Under the pieces are notes generated by a model. That model was not told where the DNA came from. It searched no databases and saw only the letters and a list, made by a program, of their open reading frames with translations. From positions 1 to 64,000 of the forward strand of contig JBBITF010000004.1 of NCBI GenBank assembly GCA_037440925.1: DNA of 64,000 nucleotides, read 5' to 3'. A program made the translations under genes and the position numbers. This DNA comes from JAABUE01 sp037440925 (lineage in GTDB: Bacteria > Chloroflexota > Anaerolineae > Anaerolineales > Villigracilaceae). Positions within the stretch are counted from its first letter, which is position 1, and each line of letters opens with the position of its first letter. Positions 50,763 to 59,522 of the stretch are shown piece by piece.

Positions 50763-51601
50763 TTACCGGCGCCGAGCAAGCCTACATTGTTGAACATGCT
50801 TACATCCCAGAGCATCTGCCGCATTACGTCACGGCCATTTCGCGCACCGAGCCATTCCTTTTGGGTGAGTATGTGGCGCATTTGGCGGAGCGGAATCTGG
50901 TCTTCGTCGGCTATCCTTTGACGGGAGACTTCGAGGCGGGGAACATGCTGGATGGTCTGGAGCAGGCCAGGGAGCGGTTCGAAGCGTCTCACGTCTCCTT
51001 GCTGTCGCCGCCGCTTCTTCATCCCCCCGCAAATTGCTCCCCGTCTGCGACGGATCAATATTTCCGCCTCGATTTGTCGAATTTGCACGTCTCCAAAAAG
51101 ACGCGCAATATGCTGGCACGCGCACGGCGGGAAGTGACGATTGAAATGGGAACATTTGGGCGGGAGCATCAGCGGCTGGTGGATGAGTTCTTGCGCGTTC
51201 ACCATCTGGACGCGGCGGAGCGTTTCATCTTCCAGCGCGTGGGCGAATACGCCAGGTGCAAAAGCGCCCTGGTCTTCGAGGCGCGCACACCTGAAGGCAC
51301 TCTGGCGGCTTTCGACATTGCGGAGTTTGGCGCGCGGGGATATGCTTTCTATATGTTCAACTTTCGCGCGCGCAAATACAGTCTGCCGGGCGTTTCAGAC
51401 CTGCTTCTTGCGCATATCATCGAACACGCCCAAACAGAAGGCAAGCGCTATGTCAATCTGGGGCTGGGCATAGACGCAGGTGTAGCTTTCTTCAAGAAAA
51501 AATGGGGCGCAACGCCGTTCCTGGAACATGTTACTTACACACAAAAAGAGAAGGCGCCGCCCGCATGGAATGAAATGCTCGACCAGTTTGCGCGCTTTTA
51601 A
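50759..51601 (+). CDS. GNAT/FemAB-like protein, paralogue B of coupled operon
   Basis: 280 aa. Clear paralogue of 49042-49917: EHAYIPEHLPHYVTAISRTEPFL and FVGYPLTGDF match the first copy near the N-terminus, and VNLGLGIDAGVAFFKKKWGATPFLEHV matches near the C-terminus. The middle (SALVFEARTPEGTLAAFDIAEFGARGYAFYM) looks like GNAT beta strands. ATG overlaps the TraB/GumN stop by 4 nt. The conserved NLGLG...FKxKWGxxPF box is the best guide for a database search. Two copies may be a heterodimer or act on two related substrates. Confidence 0.75.
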   Translation: MITGAEQAYIVEHAYIPEHLPHYVTAISRTEPFLLGEYVAHLAERNLVFVGYPLTGDFEAGNMLDGLEQARERFEASHVSLLSPPLLHPPANCSPSATDQYFRLDLSNLHVSKKTRNMLARARREVTIEMGTFGREHQRLVDEFLRVHHLDAAERFIFQRVGEYARCKSALVFEARTPEGTLAAFDIAEFGARGYAFYMFNFRARKYSLPGVSDLLLAHIIEHAQTEGKRYVNLGLGIDAGVAFFKKKWGATPFLEHVTYTQKEKAPPAWNEMLDQFARF

Positions 51602-51705
51602 CTGTTCGTATCAACAACCTCTCTAAGGTTGAACAAAAGTCAGGGCCTCTCGAAAACCTTTCGAGACGCATTCTACTACATTCCTACTTTCTTATGGAGG
51701 AAACC

Positions 51706-52338
51706 ATGTCTGAATCTGCTTTGCAAGCCCTCTCTATTCTGCGGGATGGCAGCCAATTCCAATGGTACGTCATTCCTCTCCTGGCGTTCGTCTTCTACGT
51801 CTACACTGTAGAGGCCGAAAAGCGCAACTGGAATCAGATATTAGCCGGCCTGGCCTTCTGGGGCATGGACTGGTTCAACGAAATTTGGAATGGGTTGGTA
51901 TTGCGTTTCACCGGCTACGCCCCGGTGTGGGGCGCGCCAGGAAACACCGCTTACCTGATCCTGGTAGGGTTGAACATCGAGATCATGTTTATGTTTGCAG
52001 TCAGCGGCGTCATTTGGAGCAAGATGCTACTGCCTGACAAGCAAGACAAAATCCTGGGTGTTCCAAACCGTTGGTTTGTGGCTGTTGCCGGTTCGGCCTT
52101 CTGTGTCTTTGTCGAATATCTGCTCAATGCGGTTGGGGCGTTGACCTGGGATTGGCCATGGTGGAACCGCAGCGCACCGTGGCTGATTTTCCTCTTAGGC
52201 TACCTGACATTTTTTGTGGTCGCCTTTTGGGTTTTCGACATGAAGTCTTACAAGCAAAAGGTGTGGACGGTAGGCAGCATCTGGGTCTTCGACATCCTTT
52301 GCCTGGTGGTCTTCATGGGCATCTTGAAGTGGATTTAG
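51706..52338 (+). CDS. Membrane protein of unknown function, about six helices
   Basis: 210 aa from ATG 51706, with GGAGG seven bases upstream. Roughly six hydrophobic segments: WYVIPLLAFVFYVYTV, AYLILVGLNIEIMFMFAVSGVIW, WFVAVAGSAFCVFVEYLLNAVG, WLIFLLGYLTFFVVAFWVF and VWVFDILCLVVFMGIL-like C-terminus. Conserved polar points include GMDWFNEIWN and WDWPWWN, unusually rich in Trp. I cannot assign a family. A strong terminator follows, so it is probably transcribed alone. Confidence 0.85.
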   Translation: MSESALQALSILRDGSQFQWYVIPLLAFVFYVYTVEAEKRNWNQILAGLAFWGMDWFNEIWNGLVLRFTGYAPVWGAPGNTAYLILVGLNIEIMFMFAVSGVIWSKMLLPDKQDKILGVPNRWFVAVAGSAFCVFVEYLLNAVGALTWDWPWWNRSAPWLIFLLGYLTFFVVAFWVFDMKSYKQKVWTVGSIWVFDILCLVVFMGILKWI

Positions 52339-52360
52339 GAGTCAGCCGCCTCTCGCGCAA

Positions 52361-52398
52361 AAACGTCCCAAAGCCGAAAGCAACACTTTGGGACGTTT
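52361..52398. terminator. Bidirectional terminator
   Basis: Perfect 13-bp stem AAACGTCCCAAAG/CTTTGGGACGTTT with a 12-nt loop, between convergent genes ending at 52338 and 52406. Confidence 0.88.
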
Positions 52399-52405
52399 CC
52401 AACAG

Positions 52406-52816
52406 TTATTCGACTATGTCTCTTCCATAGTCTTGCACAGCGGCCAAAGGAATAGAGCAAAAGCGTTTGATCAACATCACCAATGATTTGGGAGTGATAC
52501 CATCGCCATCTAAAATGACATCGTAAGAAAACCGTAATATGTTGTTGAGAGCAATTGCCCGCACCATGATGTAGTCAGTGTTGATACTGTTGACACATTT
52601 CATTTTTTGCGCCTCGTTAGTGGCGGGTTTGAAGGCATATTGCACCAATAGCCAAATCCGACGTTTTTCTTTGTCAGGGATTACGATGCAATTGCATTGA
52701 TCACGAATGACTATATCACCATCCTTATCCAGCGATGTCGTCATATAAGCAGCGTCAAAAATCTCCTTGAGGAGTTCTTTCGAGAGATTTTCTGCGTTCA
52801 CAAATTCGGCAGACAT
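52406..52816 (-). CDS. Small YbjN/chaperone-like hypothetical protein
   Basis: 136 aa with an AAGGAG site before the start. It alternates helix and strand: KELLKEIFDAAYMTTSLDKDGDIVIRDQCNCIVIPDKEKRRIWLLVQYAF, then MVRAIALNNILRFSYDVILDGDGITPKSLVMLIKRF. This pattern of short strands between two helices is that of YbjN/type III chaperone-like domains. Base composition is lower in GC than its neighbours, which may hint at later acquisition. The assignment is tentative. Confidence 0.6.
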   Translation of the reverse strand: MSAEFVNAENLSKELLKEIFDAAYMTTSLDKDGDIVIRDQCNCIVIPDKEKRRIWLLVQYAFKPATNEAQKMKCVNSINTDYIMVRAIALNNILRFSYDVILDGDGITPKSLVMLIKRFCSIPLAAVQDYGRDIVE

Positions 52817-53342
52817 GTTTTTCTCCTTTGATAGGGCAGTTAGATAGGGTAGTATGAGGGGTGTTTACTGTTGCATTATCCTTGCAAGGCTGCCTCCTTT
52901 CATACTTGTTCCAAAAGACCGAACAACATGACCCAATTCTTGTACGAAGGGCGTTATTCCAACTACGACGTTGGCATCTCTTACGGCCAACCTATAAAGG
53001 AGAGAGCAACGTAACCTTACCGATACAAGTCAATGCCGCTGCATACAAGCGCCCTTCTCCCGGTAACGGCTTTCCTGTGCAGCCGCGCAATGGACCTAAG
53101 CGAAAGGATAGCTAGGGATTCAAAGACAGCTCATCAAGAGCCCCCTTAGAAAGGCTTAGAAAGACTCTCCATCCCAAAGATCCAGGATATATTAAAGTAT
53201 AACATGAATCCACGACAAAATGTAAACAGAGGATAACGGCGGTAACGGCCCTTCCAATCCCCATGAATTCCTACTTGACAAATCGAACAATCGGTCTACA
53301 CTGTTAATATCGTATCCGATTCTCTTCAAAGGAGGAATAAAA
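52817..53342. other. 526-nt intergenic region; little support for genes
   Basis: No tRNA, repeat or convincing gene is seen. A 28-codon frame starting ATG 52929 (MTQFLYEGRYSNYDVGISYG...) is followed by AAAGGAG and a Pro-rich frame ending PKRKDS near 53115, which could be small-protein or degraded coding remains. The AT content rises towards the ssb promoter. Confidence 0.4.
53275..53302 (+). promoter_or_regulatory. Sigma-70-type promoter of ssb
   Basis: TTGACA at 53275-53280 and TACACT at 53297-53302 with a 16-nt spacer; start codon about 40 nt downstream. Confidence 0.65.
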
Positions 53343-53723
53343 ATGCCTGCTCTCAACCGTGTTCAACTGATTGGCTATTTGGGAAAAGATCCAGAAAGCC
53401 GCTTTACGCCTACGGGCAAAAAGGTGACGCATTTCAGCATCGCCATTACCCAGCGCTGGAAATCGCAGGGCGAAGCCAAAGAATACACCGAATGGGTCAA
53501 CATCGAGGCCTGGGGACGGTTGGGAGAAGTTTGCCAGGAATATCTCAGGAAAGGCAGCCTGGTGTATGTGGAAGGGCGATTGAAAACCGACCGCGTAGAA
53601 GACAAAGGGGAAGTCAAATATTACACCAAAGTCGTCGCATTAGCCTTGCAATTCCTGGATCGCAAACCGGCTGAGGAACCGGTCATGACCGTAGAAGAGG
53701 AAGCGGGCGAATATGAGGCCTAG
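53343..53723 (+). CDS. ssb: Single-stranded DNA-binding protein
   Basis: 126 aa. One OB fold: LNRVQLIGYLGKDPESRFTPTGKKVTHFSIAIT, then EYTEWVNIEAWGRLGEVCQEYLRKGSLVYVEGRLKTDR. It binds single-stranded DNA as a multimer in replication and repair. The C-terminus (TVEEEAGEYEA) is acidic but lacks the DDIPF-type tip used by E. coli SSB to recruit partners. A strong AAAGGAGG site and its own promoter are present. A second ssb may exist elsewhere, which would explain the shortened tail. Confidence 0.95.
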   Translation: MPALNRVQLIGYLGKDPESRFTPTGKKVTHFSIAITQRWKSQGEAKEYTEWVNIEAWGRLGEVCQEYLRKGSLVYVEGRLKTDRVEDKGEVKYYTKVVALALQFLDRKPAEEPVMTVEEEAGEYEA

Positions 53724-53820
53724 CCACGTGTAGCGCATCTGGCAAGCGTAATGGGGAGGGGGGAACATTATGCTTGCCTGGTATCCCCCTTGAAATCCAA
53801 TCTCTCATGGAACGCGCGCT

Positions 53821-54705
53821 TCAGGCGCAATGAGCGGGGTTGCCTGATGGCGGTCTCGATAGTTCATGCAGCGCCAGCCACTCTCCGGCGCGGGTGGGAT
53901 GAACGGTTTGGACAATCTTGCCGTTCTCCCACATTTTGTGGACCGTCCGCTCGACCAAACTTTTCGGCCAGTTGAAGAGCCTGACGACATCGCGTAATTG
54001 CGCTGCGCCAACCGAGTCGAAGTAGCGCTCAAGTATTTGCATCCGCGCCTGGGCTTCAGGGATGATCCGCGCTTGCTCGGGCAGATCGGGATAATGGCGG
54101 CTGGTCAATTCGTAAATAAAGGCATAGTTCCAGGAGCCGGCTTGCGCCACGCCGACCGGTAGAATTTTGAAATCGGCTTGCAAGAGTTCGAGCGCCCTGT
54201 TGAATTCAGAGTCTCTGGCATTGGCAAGGCGGGCAGCGCGGCGCAAATCCACACTGTTGAGCGGGCCATTTTCCAAGATGGCCTCATAGACCTGCTTGGC
54301 AGATTGCGGCAGGCGACCTTCCTGATACGCAATCAAATAATCTTCTTCGGGCGAACCGTAATTTTCTGAGAGCGCGTAGAAGTAAGGCGCCATCTCTAAC
54401 GAGATGAGGGTAGCCTTGCGGCGCAATATCTTGGCATAGTACCAGATTCTCTTGCCGAGAGCGTCATCCTTCCAGCGCCAGGTGATGTGACCGGGGTCAT
54501 CGTGCGCATCAGCAACCGGACGGTCACCCGCTACGGCCACCCACAAACTGGGAAAGTCCACCCCCTTGATGGGCCAGAAGTAAATGAAGCCGCGCGCCTG
54601 GACGAACTCCAATGCCTGGGAGGGGGTCGAAAGTTTATGAAACGGCGGCAAGTTAAAAGTGCGCGCACGATGCGCTTGTAGATGTTCCAGGTCGAGGGTG
54701 AGCAT
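53821..54705 (-). CDS. AlkZ-related winged-helix DNA-binding protein
   Basis: 294 aa. ATG 54705 (MLTLDLEHLQAHRAR) is chosen because TACAAT lies six bases upstream. The layout follows the YcaQ/AlkZ superfamily: an N-terminal helical region with LEFVQARGFIYFWPIKGVDFPSLW, a central winged-helix block (QSAKQVYEAILENGPLNSVDLRRAARL) and a C-terminal one (VVRLFNWPKSLVERTVHKMWENGKIV). The QxQ or QxD catalytic motif of true crosslink glycosylases was not found, so the AlkZ-related, function-unproven label is used. It could act in DNA repair or as a regulator. Confidence 0.8.
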   Translation of the reverse strand: MLTLDLEHLQAHRARTFNLPPFHKLSTPSQALEFVQARGFIYFWPIKGVDFPSLWVAVAGDRPVADAHDDPGHITWRWKDDALGKRIWYYAKILRRKATLISLEMAPYFYALSENYGSPEEDYLIAYQEGRLPQSAKQVYEAILENGPLNSVDLRRAARLANARDSEFNRALELLQADFKILPVGVAQAGSWNYAFIYELTSRHYPDLPEQARIIPEAQARMQILERYFDSVGAAQLRDVVRLFNWPKSLVERTVHKMWENGKIVQTVHPTRAGEWLALHELSRPPSGNPAHCA

Positions 54706-54711
54706 GGAGCG

Positions 54712-54717
54712 ATTGTA
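54712..54717 (-). promoter_or_regulatory. -10 box TACAAT of a leaderless gene
   Basis: On the - strand TACAAT is followed by six bases (CGCTCC) and ATG 54705. Confidence 0.55.
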
Positions 54718-54808
54718 GCGCAACTTGGCAAGTTTGCGCTGCTAATCATCACAAAATTCAAGAAAAGACAGTAAAATAGACATGTAGATTTTTTACTTAG
54801 GAGGCGGC

Positions 54809-55945
54809 GTGAGTCACTGGCCTGGAAAGTACATCATCGGCCTGACAGGTAACATTGCCACCGGCAAGAGCGTCGTCCGCAGGATGTTGGAACACCTTGG
54901 CGCGTATACCATTGATGCGGACGCCCTGGCGCATCGCGCCATAGCCAAAGGCGCGCCGGGCTATCCGTTGGTGGTCGAAACGTTTGGCAAGTGGGTTGTA
55001 GGCACAGACGGACAGATTGACCGCGCCAAGTTAGGCGGGTTGGTCTTTCGCGACAAGGAGGCCATGGCAAAATTAGAGGCGATTGTTCATCCGCTCGTCA
55101 CCCAGGCGACCAACATCCTGATCCAACGCGCCGGGCAAAAGGTGGTTGTAATCGAGGCCATCAAACTGCTAGAAAGCGACCTGGCAGCCATGTGTGACAG
55201 TTTGTGGGTCACTTATGCGCCCGAACAGGTGCAAGTGGAACGATTGGTGCGCAAACGCAATTTGAGTCAGGAGGAAGCCCTGGAGCGCATCCATGCCCAG
55301 GGAGCGCAAAGCGAGAAGATTGAGCGCGCTCATGTGGTCATCCGCAATATCGGTTCTTACAACGACTTATGGAAACAAGTGACCACGGCTTGGAAGCAGA
55401 TTTTTCCCACTTCTGAAACCTTGCCAACCATCCCGAAGAAAGAGGCACCGCCTGGCGATTACACGGTGCAACGCGGCCGGCCGCGCGATTCGCAGGTCAT
55501 CGCCGACCTGATCACGCGCTTGAGTCAGGGCCAGAAAAAAATGACAGCCGACGATGCAATGGAAGCCTTTGGCGACAAGGCTTTCCTGCTGTTGAAAATG
55601 AACGATCAAGTGGTCGGACTAGCAGGCTGGCAAGTGGAAAACCTGGTAGCGCGCACCACTGACCTGTATATCGAACCTGAGCATACCAATGAAAAAGCCC
55701 TCCAGGCTTTGTTGAACGAGGTAGAACGCGCTTCACAAGATTTACAATGCGAGGCGTCTTTGGTCTTCCCCTTCCCTGCGTTGGCCAACCTGGATAGCGC
55801 CTGGAAGAACCTGGGCTATGAAAAGCGCACCCCCGATAGCCTGGGCATCCAGGCCTGGCAAGATGCAGCCAGGGAATCTGGCGCGCCAGGCGCCAGCCTG
55901 ATGTTCAAACAGTTGCGCGCCGACCGCGTCTTGCGGCCAATTTAG
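54809..55945 (+). CDS. coaE: Dephospho-CoA kinase with C-terminal GNAT-like domain
   Basis: 378 aa, about 180 longer than a plain CoaE. Residues 1-200 are the kinase: P-loop GLTGNIATGKS, DADALAHRAI, EAIVHPLV, and RLVRKRNLSQEEALERI. It catalyses the last step of CoA synthesis. After a Pro-rich linker (TIPKKEAPPGDY), residues 215-378 look GNAT-fold: RPRDSQVIADLITRL, VVGLAGWQVENLVARTTDLYIEP, ALLNEVERASQDL, GYEKRTPD. An acyl-CoA-binding domain fused to the enzyme that finishes CoA is suggestive. GTG start with AGGAGG upstream. Confidence 0.88.
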   Translation: MSHWPGKYIIGLTGNIATGKSVVRRMLEHLGAYTIDADALAHRAIAKGAPGYPLVVETFGKWVVGTDGQIDRAKLGGLVFRDKEAMAKLEAIVHPLVTQATNILIQRAGQKVVVIEAIKLLESDLAAMCDSLWVTYAPEQVQVERLVRKRNLSQEEALERIHAQGAQSEKIERAHVVIRNIGSYNDLWKQVTTAWKQIFPTSETLPTIPKKEAPPGDYTVQRGRPRDSQVIADLITRLSQGQKKMTADDAMEAFGDKAFLLLKMNDQVVGLAGWQVENLVARTTDLYIEPEHTNEKALQALLNEVERASQDLQCEASLVFPFPALANLDSAWKNLGYEKRTPDSLGIQAWQDAARESGAPGASLMFKQLRADRVLRPI

Positions 55946-56017
55946 TCATCCCGCTGAGAGCGCAAAGTTTGCGCAGATGCCTTCTCTGCGTTCTCGGCGC
56001 TCTGTGCGGATTTACCC

Positions 56018-56911
56018 GTGACGGATTTCCTCAACGATTTACTCTTTATTTTCCAGCGTCTGAACTGGCTGAGTGTCATAGACATTCTGCTGGTTACATT
56101 GATTTTCTTCATCCTGCTCTATTTCTTGCGGGATACACAGGCGCTGGTATTGTTGAGAGGGGTATTATTCCTCATCGTCCTGTTGGCTCTGCTGACCAGC
56201 CTGGTGGAACTGCCGGCCTTCTCCTGGCTGATTCAAAGTACGCTGCCGGCGCTGGTGTTGGCCATTCCGGTCATTTTTGCGCCAGAAATCCGGCGTGGAC
56301 TGGAACGGCTGGGGCGGGCTGGCATGTTCATTTCGTCGGGTAGCAAAACAGCCAGCCTAGAGGCTCAACAGGTGATTCGTGCGATTGTCAGCGCCTGCGC
56401 CCGCCTGTCTGCCCGTCAGCACGGCGCGCTTATTGTCGTCCAAAGGCTAGACAGTTTGGACGAATACAACGATACAGGGGTGCGCCTGAACGCCAAAGTG
56501 ACGCCGGAATTGCTGCTGCAAATCTTCTACCCCAACACTCCTTTGCACGATGGCGCTGTCATCATTTCAGGCCTGCAATCGCCGCGGGGAATGCTCATCT
56601 CGGCAGCCGCTTGTGTCATGCCTCTTTCGGCCAGCGGCATCCTGGCCCGTTCGCCCGAACGTCAAATGGGGCTGCGTCACCGCGCCGCCCTGGGCATCTC
56701 CGAGGTCAGCGATGCGGTGGCTGTGGTGGTTTCCGAGCAAACCGGCTCGATTTCGATCGCGCATTCAGGCCGCATGATCCGTCGCCTGGACCCAGAGCGC
56801 CTCGAAAACATCTTGACCGCTTTCTTCCACCCTAATGGCAACCTGGAAAAGCCATCTTGGCTGCAAAAATTTTTTCCTTACCTGTTCTTGCGCAAGGAAG
56901 GTGAACCATGA
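56018..56911 (+). CDS. cdaA: Diadenylate cyclase CdaA
   Basis: 297 aa. Three N-terminal membrane helices (residues about 15-90), a coiled linker and the DAC domain with LHDGAVII (Asp178, Gly179, Ala180) and LRHRAALG (Arg220, His221, Arg222), the catalytic signature. It joins two ATP into cyclic di-AMP, which controls osmolyte transport and wall homeostasis. GTG start at 56018. It overlaps cdaR by 4 nt (ATGA), and the cdaA-cdaR order is the classical one. The PgpH-like gene at 29359 would degrade the product. Confidence 0.95.
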   Translation: MTDFLNDLLFIFQRLNWLSVIDILLVTLIFFILLYFLRDTQALVLLRGVLFLIVLLALLTSLVELPAFSWLIQSTLPALVLAIPVIFAPEIRRGLERLGRAGMFISSGSKTASLEAQQVIRAIVSACARLSARQHGALIVVQRLDSLDEYNDTGVRLNAKVTPELLLQIFYPNTPLHDGAVIISGLQSPRGMLISAAACVMPLSASGILARSPERQMGLRHRAALGISEVSDAVAVVVSEQTGSISIAHSGRMIRRLDPERLENILTAFFHPNGNLEKPSWLQKFFPYLFLRKEGEP

Positions 56912-58128
56912 TACGCTGGTTGGGCGTCAACTTGCGTACTTTTGTTTGGGCCTTCCTGATGGCGCTGGCGGTGTGGGTAGCGGCTGTGACCGCCGCCGAC
57001 CCAGACGAGGTGCGTTCGTACCCTCATCCCATCCCATTGGAAATTATCGGCCAAGACCCCAGCCTGGTCCTGACCGGCGACTATCCCAAGCAAGTCGAAC
57101 TGACGCTGCGCGCGCCTCGCTCGGTATGGGAACAACTCACGAACCGTGAGACGGAAATGCGCGCTATTTTGGATTTATCGGGGTTGAGCGCCGGACAGCA
57201 CAACCTGGCTATTCAAGTGCAAATACCCATCCGTCCGGTGCGCATCGTATCGGCGACACCCGAAACGGCTACCGTGACCCTGGAGCCGCTAGCCTCTCGC
57301 ATCTTGCCTCTCGACCTGAGCCTGTCTGGAGAGCCAGCCATCGGCTATCAAGCGGGTGAAGCCCGCCTGACGCCGCAGGAGGTCATTATTTCTGGCCCGC
57401 AGTCGCTCGTCGAACAAGTAGTCCGCCTGCGCGTATCGGTCAACATTGCAGGCGTCCGCGAGAGCATAGAACAATCGCTGCCGGTGCAGGCGCTCGACTC
57501 AAACAATCGGGCGCTCAACGGGGTGGGCTTGAATCCGGACCAGGCGCTCCTGCAATTGCCCATCAGCCAACAAGGCGGCTACCGCGACCTGGCCGTCAAA
57601 GTGGTGGTGCGCGGGCAAGTCGCCAGCGGCTATCGGCTGACAAACATCTCCGTCTTCCCACCGGTGGTGACAGTCTATTCGGCCGACCCGGCGCTGGTAA
57701 ATGCTCTGCCGGGCGCGCTGGAAACCCAGCCGCTCGACCTGGAAAATGCCCAAGAAGACCTGTCCACCCGCCTGGGACTATCTCTGCCGCAAGGGCTCTC
57801 GCTGGTGGGGGAACAATCGGTGCTGGTGCAGGTAGGGGTAGCGCCCATTCAAAGCAGTCTGACGCTTTCAAATCAGGAAATCCAGGTTATCGGGTTGACG
57901 GCTAGGCAGAATATTCACATTGCCCCGGCCAGCGTGGATGTCATCCTTTCGGGCCCGTTGCCGCTGCTCGATAAACTCTCTCCTCAAGATATTCGCGTGC
58001 TGATTGATGTGAGCGGACTGGCGGTTGGCACGTATCAGTTAGAGCCAAAAGTGGAGATTCTCCTGGACGATATCGTGGTCGAATCCATCCTGCCTGGCAA
58101 AGTAGAAGTGGTGGTCGGGGCGGGTTGA
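56908..58128 (+). CDS. cdaR: CdaR, YbbR-domain regulator of CdaA
   Basis: 406 aa. One N-terminal membrane helix (LRTFVWAFLMALAVWVAAVTA) and about four repeated YbbR domains outside the membrane. Each repeat has a pattern like VxVSGP/LPLDLS..PAIGYQAGEARLTPQEVIISGPQSLVEQV. It binds CdaA and modulates its activity. Family length (three or four YbbR units) fits. Translationally coupled to cdaA; der follows 23 nt after its stop. Confidence 0.93.
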   Translation: MIRWLGVNLRTFVWAFLMALAVWVAAVTAADPDEVRSYPHPIPLEIIGQDPSLVLTGDYPKQVELTLRAPRSVWEQLTNRETEMRAILDLSGLSAGQHNLAIQVQIPIRPVRIVSATPETATVTLEPLASRILPLDLSLSGEPAIGYQAGEARLTPQEVIISGPQSLVEQVVRLRVSVNIAGVRESIEQSLPVQALDSNNRALNGVGLNPDQALLQLPISQQGGYRDLAVKVVVRGQVASGYRLTNISVFPPVVTVYSADPALVNALPGALETQPLDLENAQEDLSTRLGLSLPQGLSLVGEQSVLVQVGVAPIQSSLTLSNQEIQVIGLTARQNIHIAPASVDVILSGPLPLLDKLSPQDIRVLIDVSGLAVGTYQLEPKVEILLDDIVVESILPGKVEVVVGAG

Positions 58129-58151
58129 AACCTGCTCAAGATTGGACGAAC

Positions 58152-59522
58152 ATGCCCAAACCCGTTCTCGCCCTGGTAGGGCGCCCCAACGTAGGAAAAA
58201 GCACGCTCTTCAACCGCCTGGTGGGGGAACGCCTGGCAATTGTAGATGAGACGCCCGGCACCACCCGTGACCGCTTGATAGCCGAAGCCGAGTGGAATGG
58301 GATCGTCTTTCACGTGGTAGATACCGGCGGCATAGACCCAGCGCATGGGGGTAAGACGCCGCTTTCAGTCGGCTCAGCCGATTTCATCGAGCAAATCAAG
58401 GAGCAGGCGCTGATAGCCATCCAGGACGCAGACGCAATCTTCTTTTTGACCGATGGTGAAGCAGGCGTCACCGCTCCCGACCGCGAGGTGGCAAACATCT
58501 TGCGCCGTTACCAGAAGAAACTGCCAGACGGAAAGTTCTGGCCGCCCATCTTCTTAGTGGTGAACAAATGCGAAAGCGCAGCCCGCCGTCAAAACGTGAG
58601 CGAGTTCTACGAATTAGGGCTGGGCCAGCCTTACGCCATCTCTGCCCTGCACGGGACGGATACAGGCGACCTGCTGGACGATTTGGTCGCCTCGTTTTCA
58701 CCTCAACCGGCCGAGGACGAGGATGAAGCGGTCAAGATTGCCATCGTCGGCAAGCCAAACGCCGGCAAGTCCAGCCTGTTGAACAAGTTAGCAGGCGTGG
58801 AACGTTCCATCGTTAGCCCCATCCCCGGCACAACGCGCGATGTAGTAGACTTGCACATCGAGTACCAGGGCATCAAGATTACGCTCATTGATACGGCCGG
58901 CATCCGCAAGCGCGGCAAGATCGAGCATGGCGTGGAACAGTATAGCGTGCTGCGGGCGCTCAAGGCCATCGAACGCGCCGATATAGCCTTGTTGGTGGTG
59001 GATGCAGTGGCAGGCATTACCGCCCAAGACCTGCACATTGCCGGATTCATCCTGGAGGCGTGGAAGTCGTGCGTGGTATTGGTCAATAAGTGGGATGCGG
59101 TGGAGAAGAATACATATACGATGGACGAATATACGCAGCATATCCGCCGGGAATTGAATTTTATGGATTATGTACCGGTGCTATTCATCTCGGCCAAGAC
59201 CGGTCAACGCGTGGACAAGGTACTCCCCCTGGCCCTGCAAGTGCAGGAGGAACGCCTGGCGCGCCTGACCACTTCCAAGATCAACCAGTTGATCCAAAAC
59301 GCGCAAGACGCACACCCGGCGCCCTCACTCAAAGGACGGCAATTGAAGATGTATTACGGGACGCAGGTGCGCTCTGACCCGCCGACGTTCTTGATTTACG
59401 TCAACGACCCCAGTTTGGCGCACTTCAGTTACCGGCGCTATCTCGAAAACCGCTTTCGGGAGGAATATGGCTTTCTCGGTACGCCTATTCGCATTGTGTT
59501 GAAAGGGCGTCGGGAAGCGTGA
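58152..59522 (+). CDS. der: GTPase Der (EngA)
   Basis: 456 aa from ATG 58152; an in-frame TTG at 58125 adds nine improbable residues. Two G domains in tandem: first with GRPNVGKS, DETPGTTRD, DTGG and NKCE; second with GKPNAGKS, PIPGTTRD, DTAGIR and NKWD. The C-terminal KH-like domain ends VFKGRR-like, here IRIVLKGRREA. Der assists late 50S ribosomal subunit assembly. Its 3' end overlaps the convergent GNAT gene by 38 nt. Confidence 0.95.
   Translation: MPKPVLALVGRPNVGKSTLFNRLVGERLAIVDETPGTTRDRLIAEAEWNGIVFHVVDTGGIDPAHGGKTPLSVGSADFIEQIKEQALIAIQDADAIFFLTDGEAGVTAPDREVANILRRYQKKLPDGKFWPPIFLVVNKCESAARRQNVSEFYELGLGQPYAISALHGTDTGDLLDDLVASFSPQPAEDEDEAVKIAIVGKPNAGKSSLLNKLAGVERSIVSPIPGTTRDVVDLHIEYQGIKITLIDTAGIRKRGKIEHGVEQYSVLRALKAIERADIALLVVDAVAGITAQDLHIAGFILEAWKSCVVLVNKWDAVEKNTYTMDEYTQHIRRELNFMDYVPVLFISAKTGQRVDKVLPLALQVQEERLARLTTSKINQLIQNAQDAHPAPSLKGRQLKMYYGTQVRSDPPTFLIYVNDPSLAHFSYRRYLENRFREEYGFLGTPIRIVLKGRREA

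Noticed and set aside
52861..53115. 84-codon open frame between the YbjN-like gene and ssb
   Set aside because: No start codon with a ribosome site and no recognisable motif. Kept only as a possible degraded remnant.
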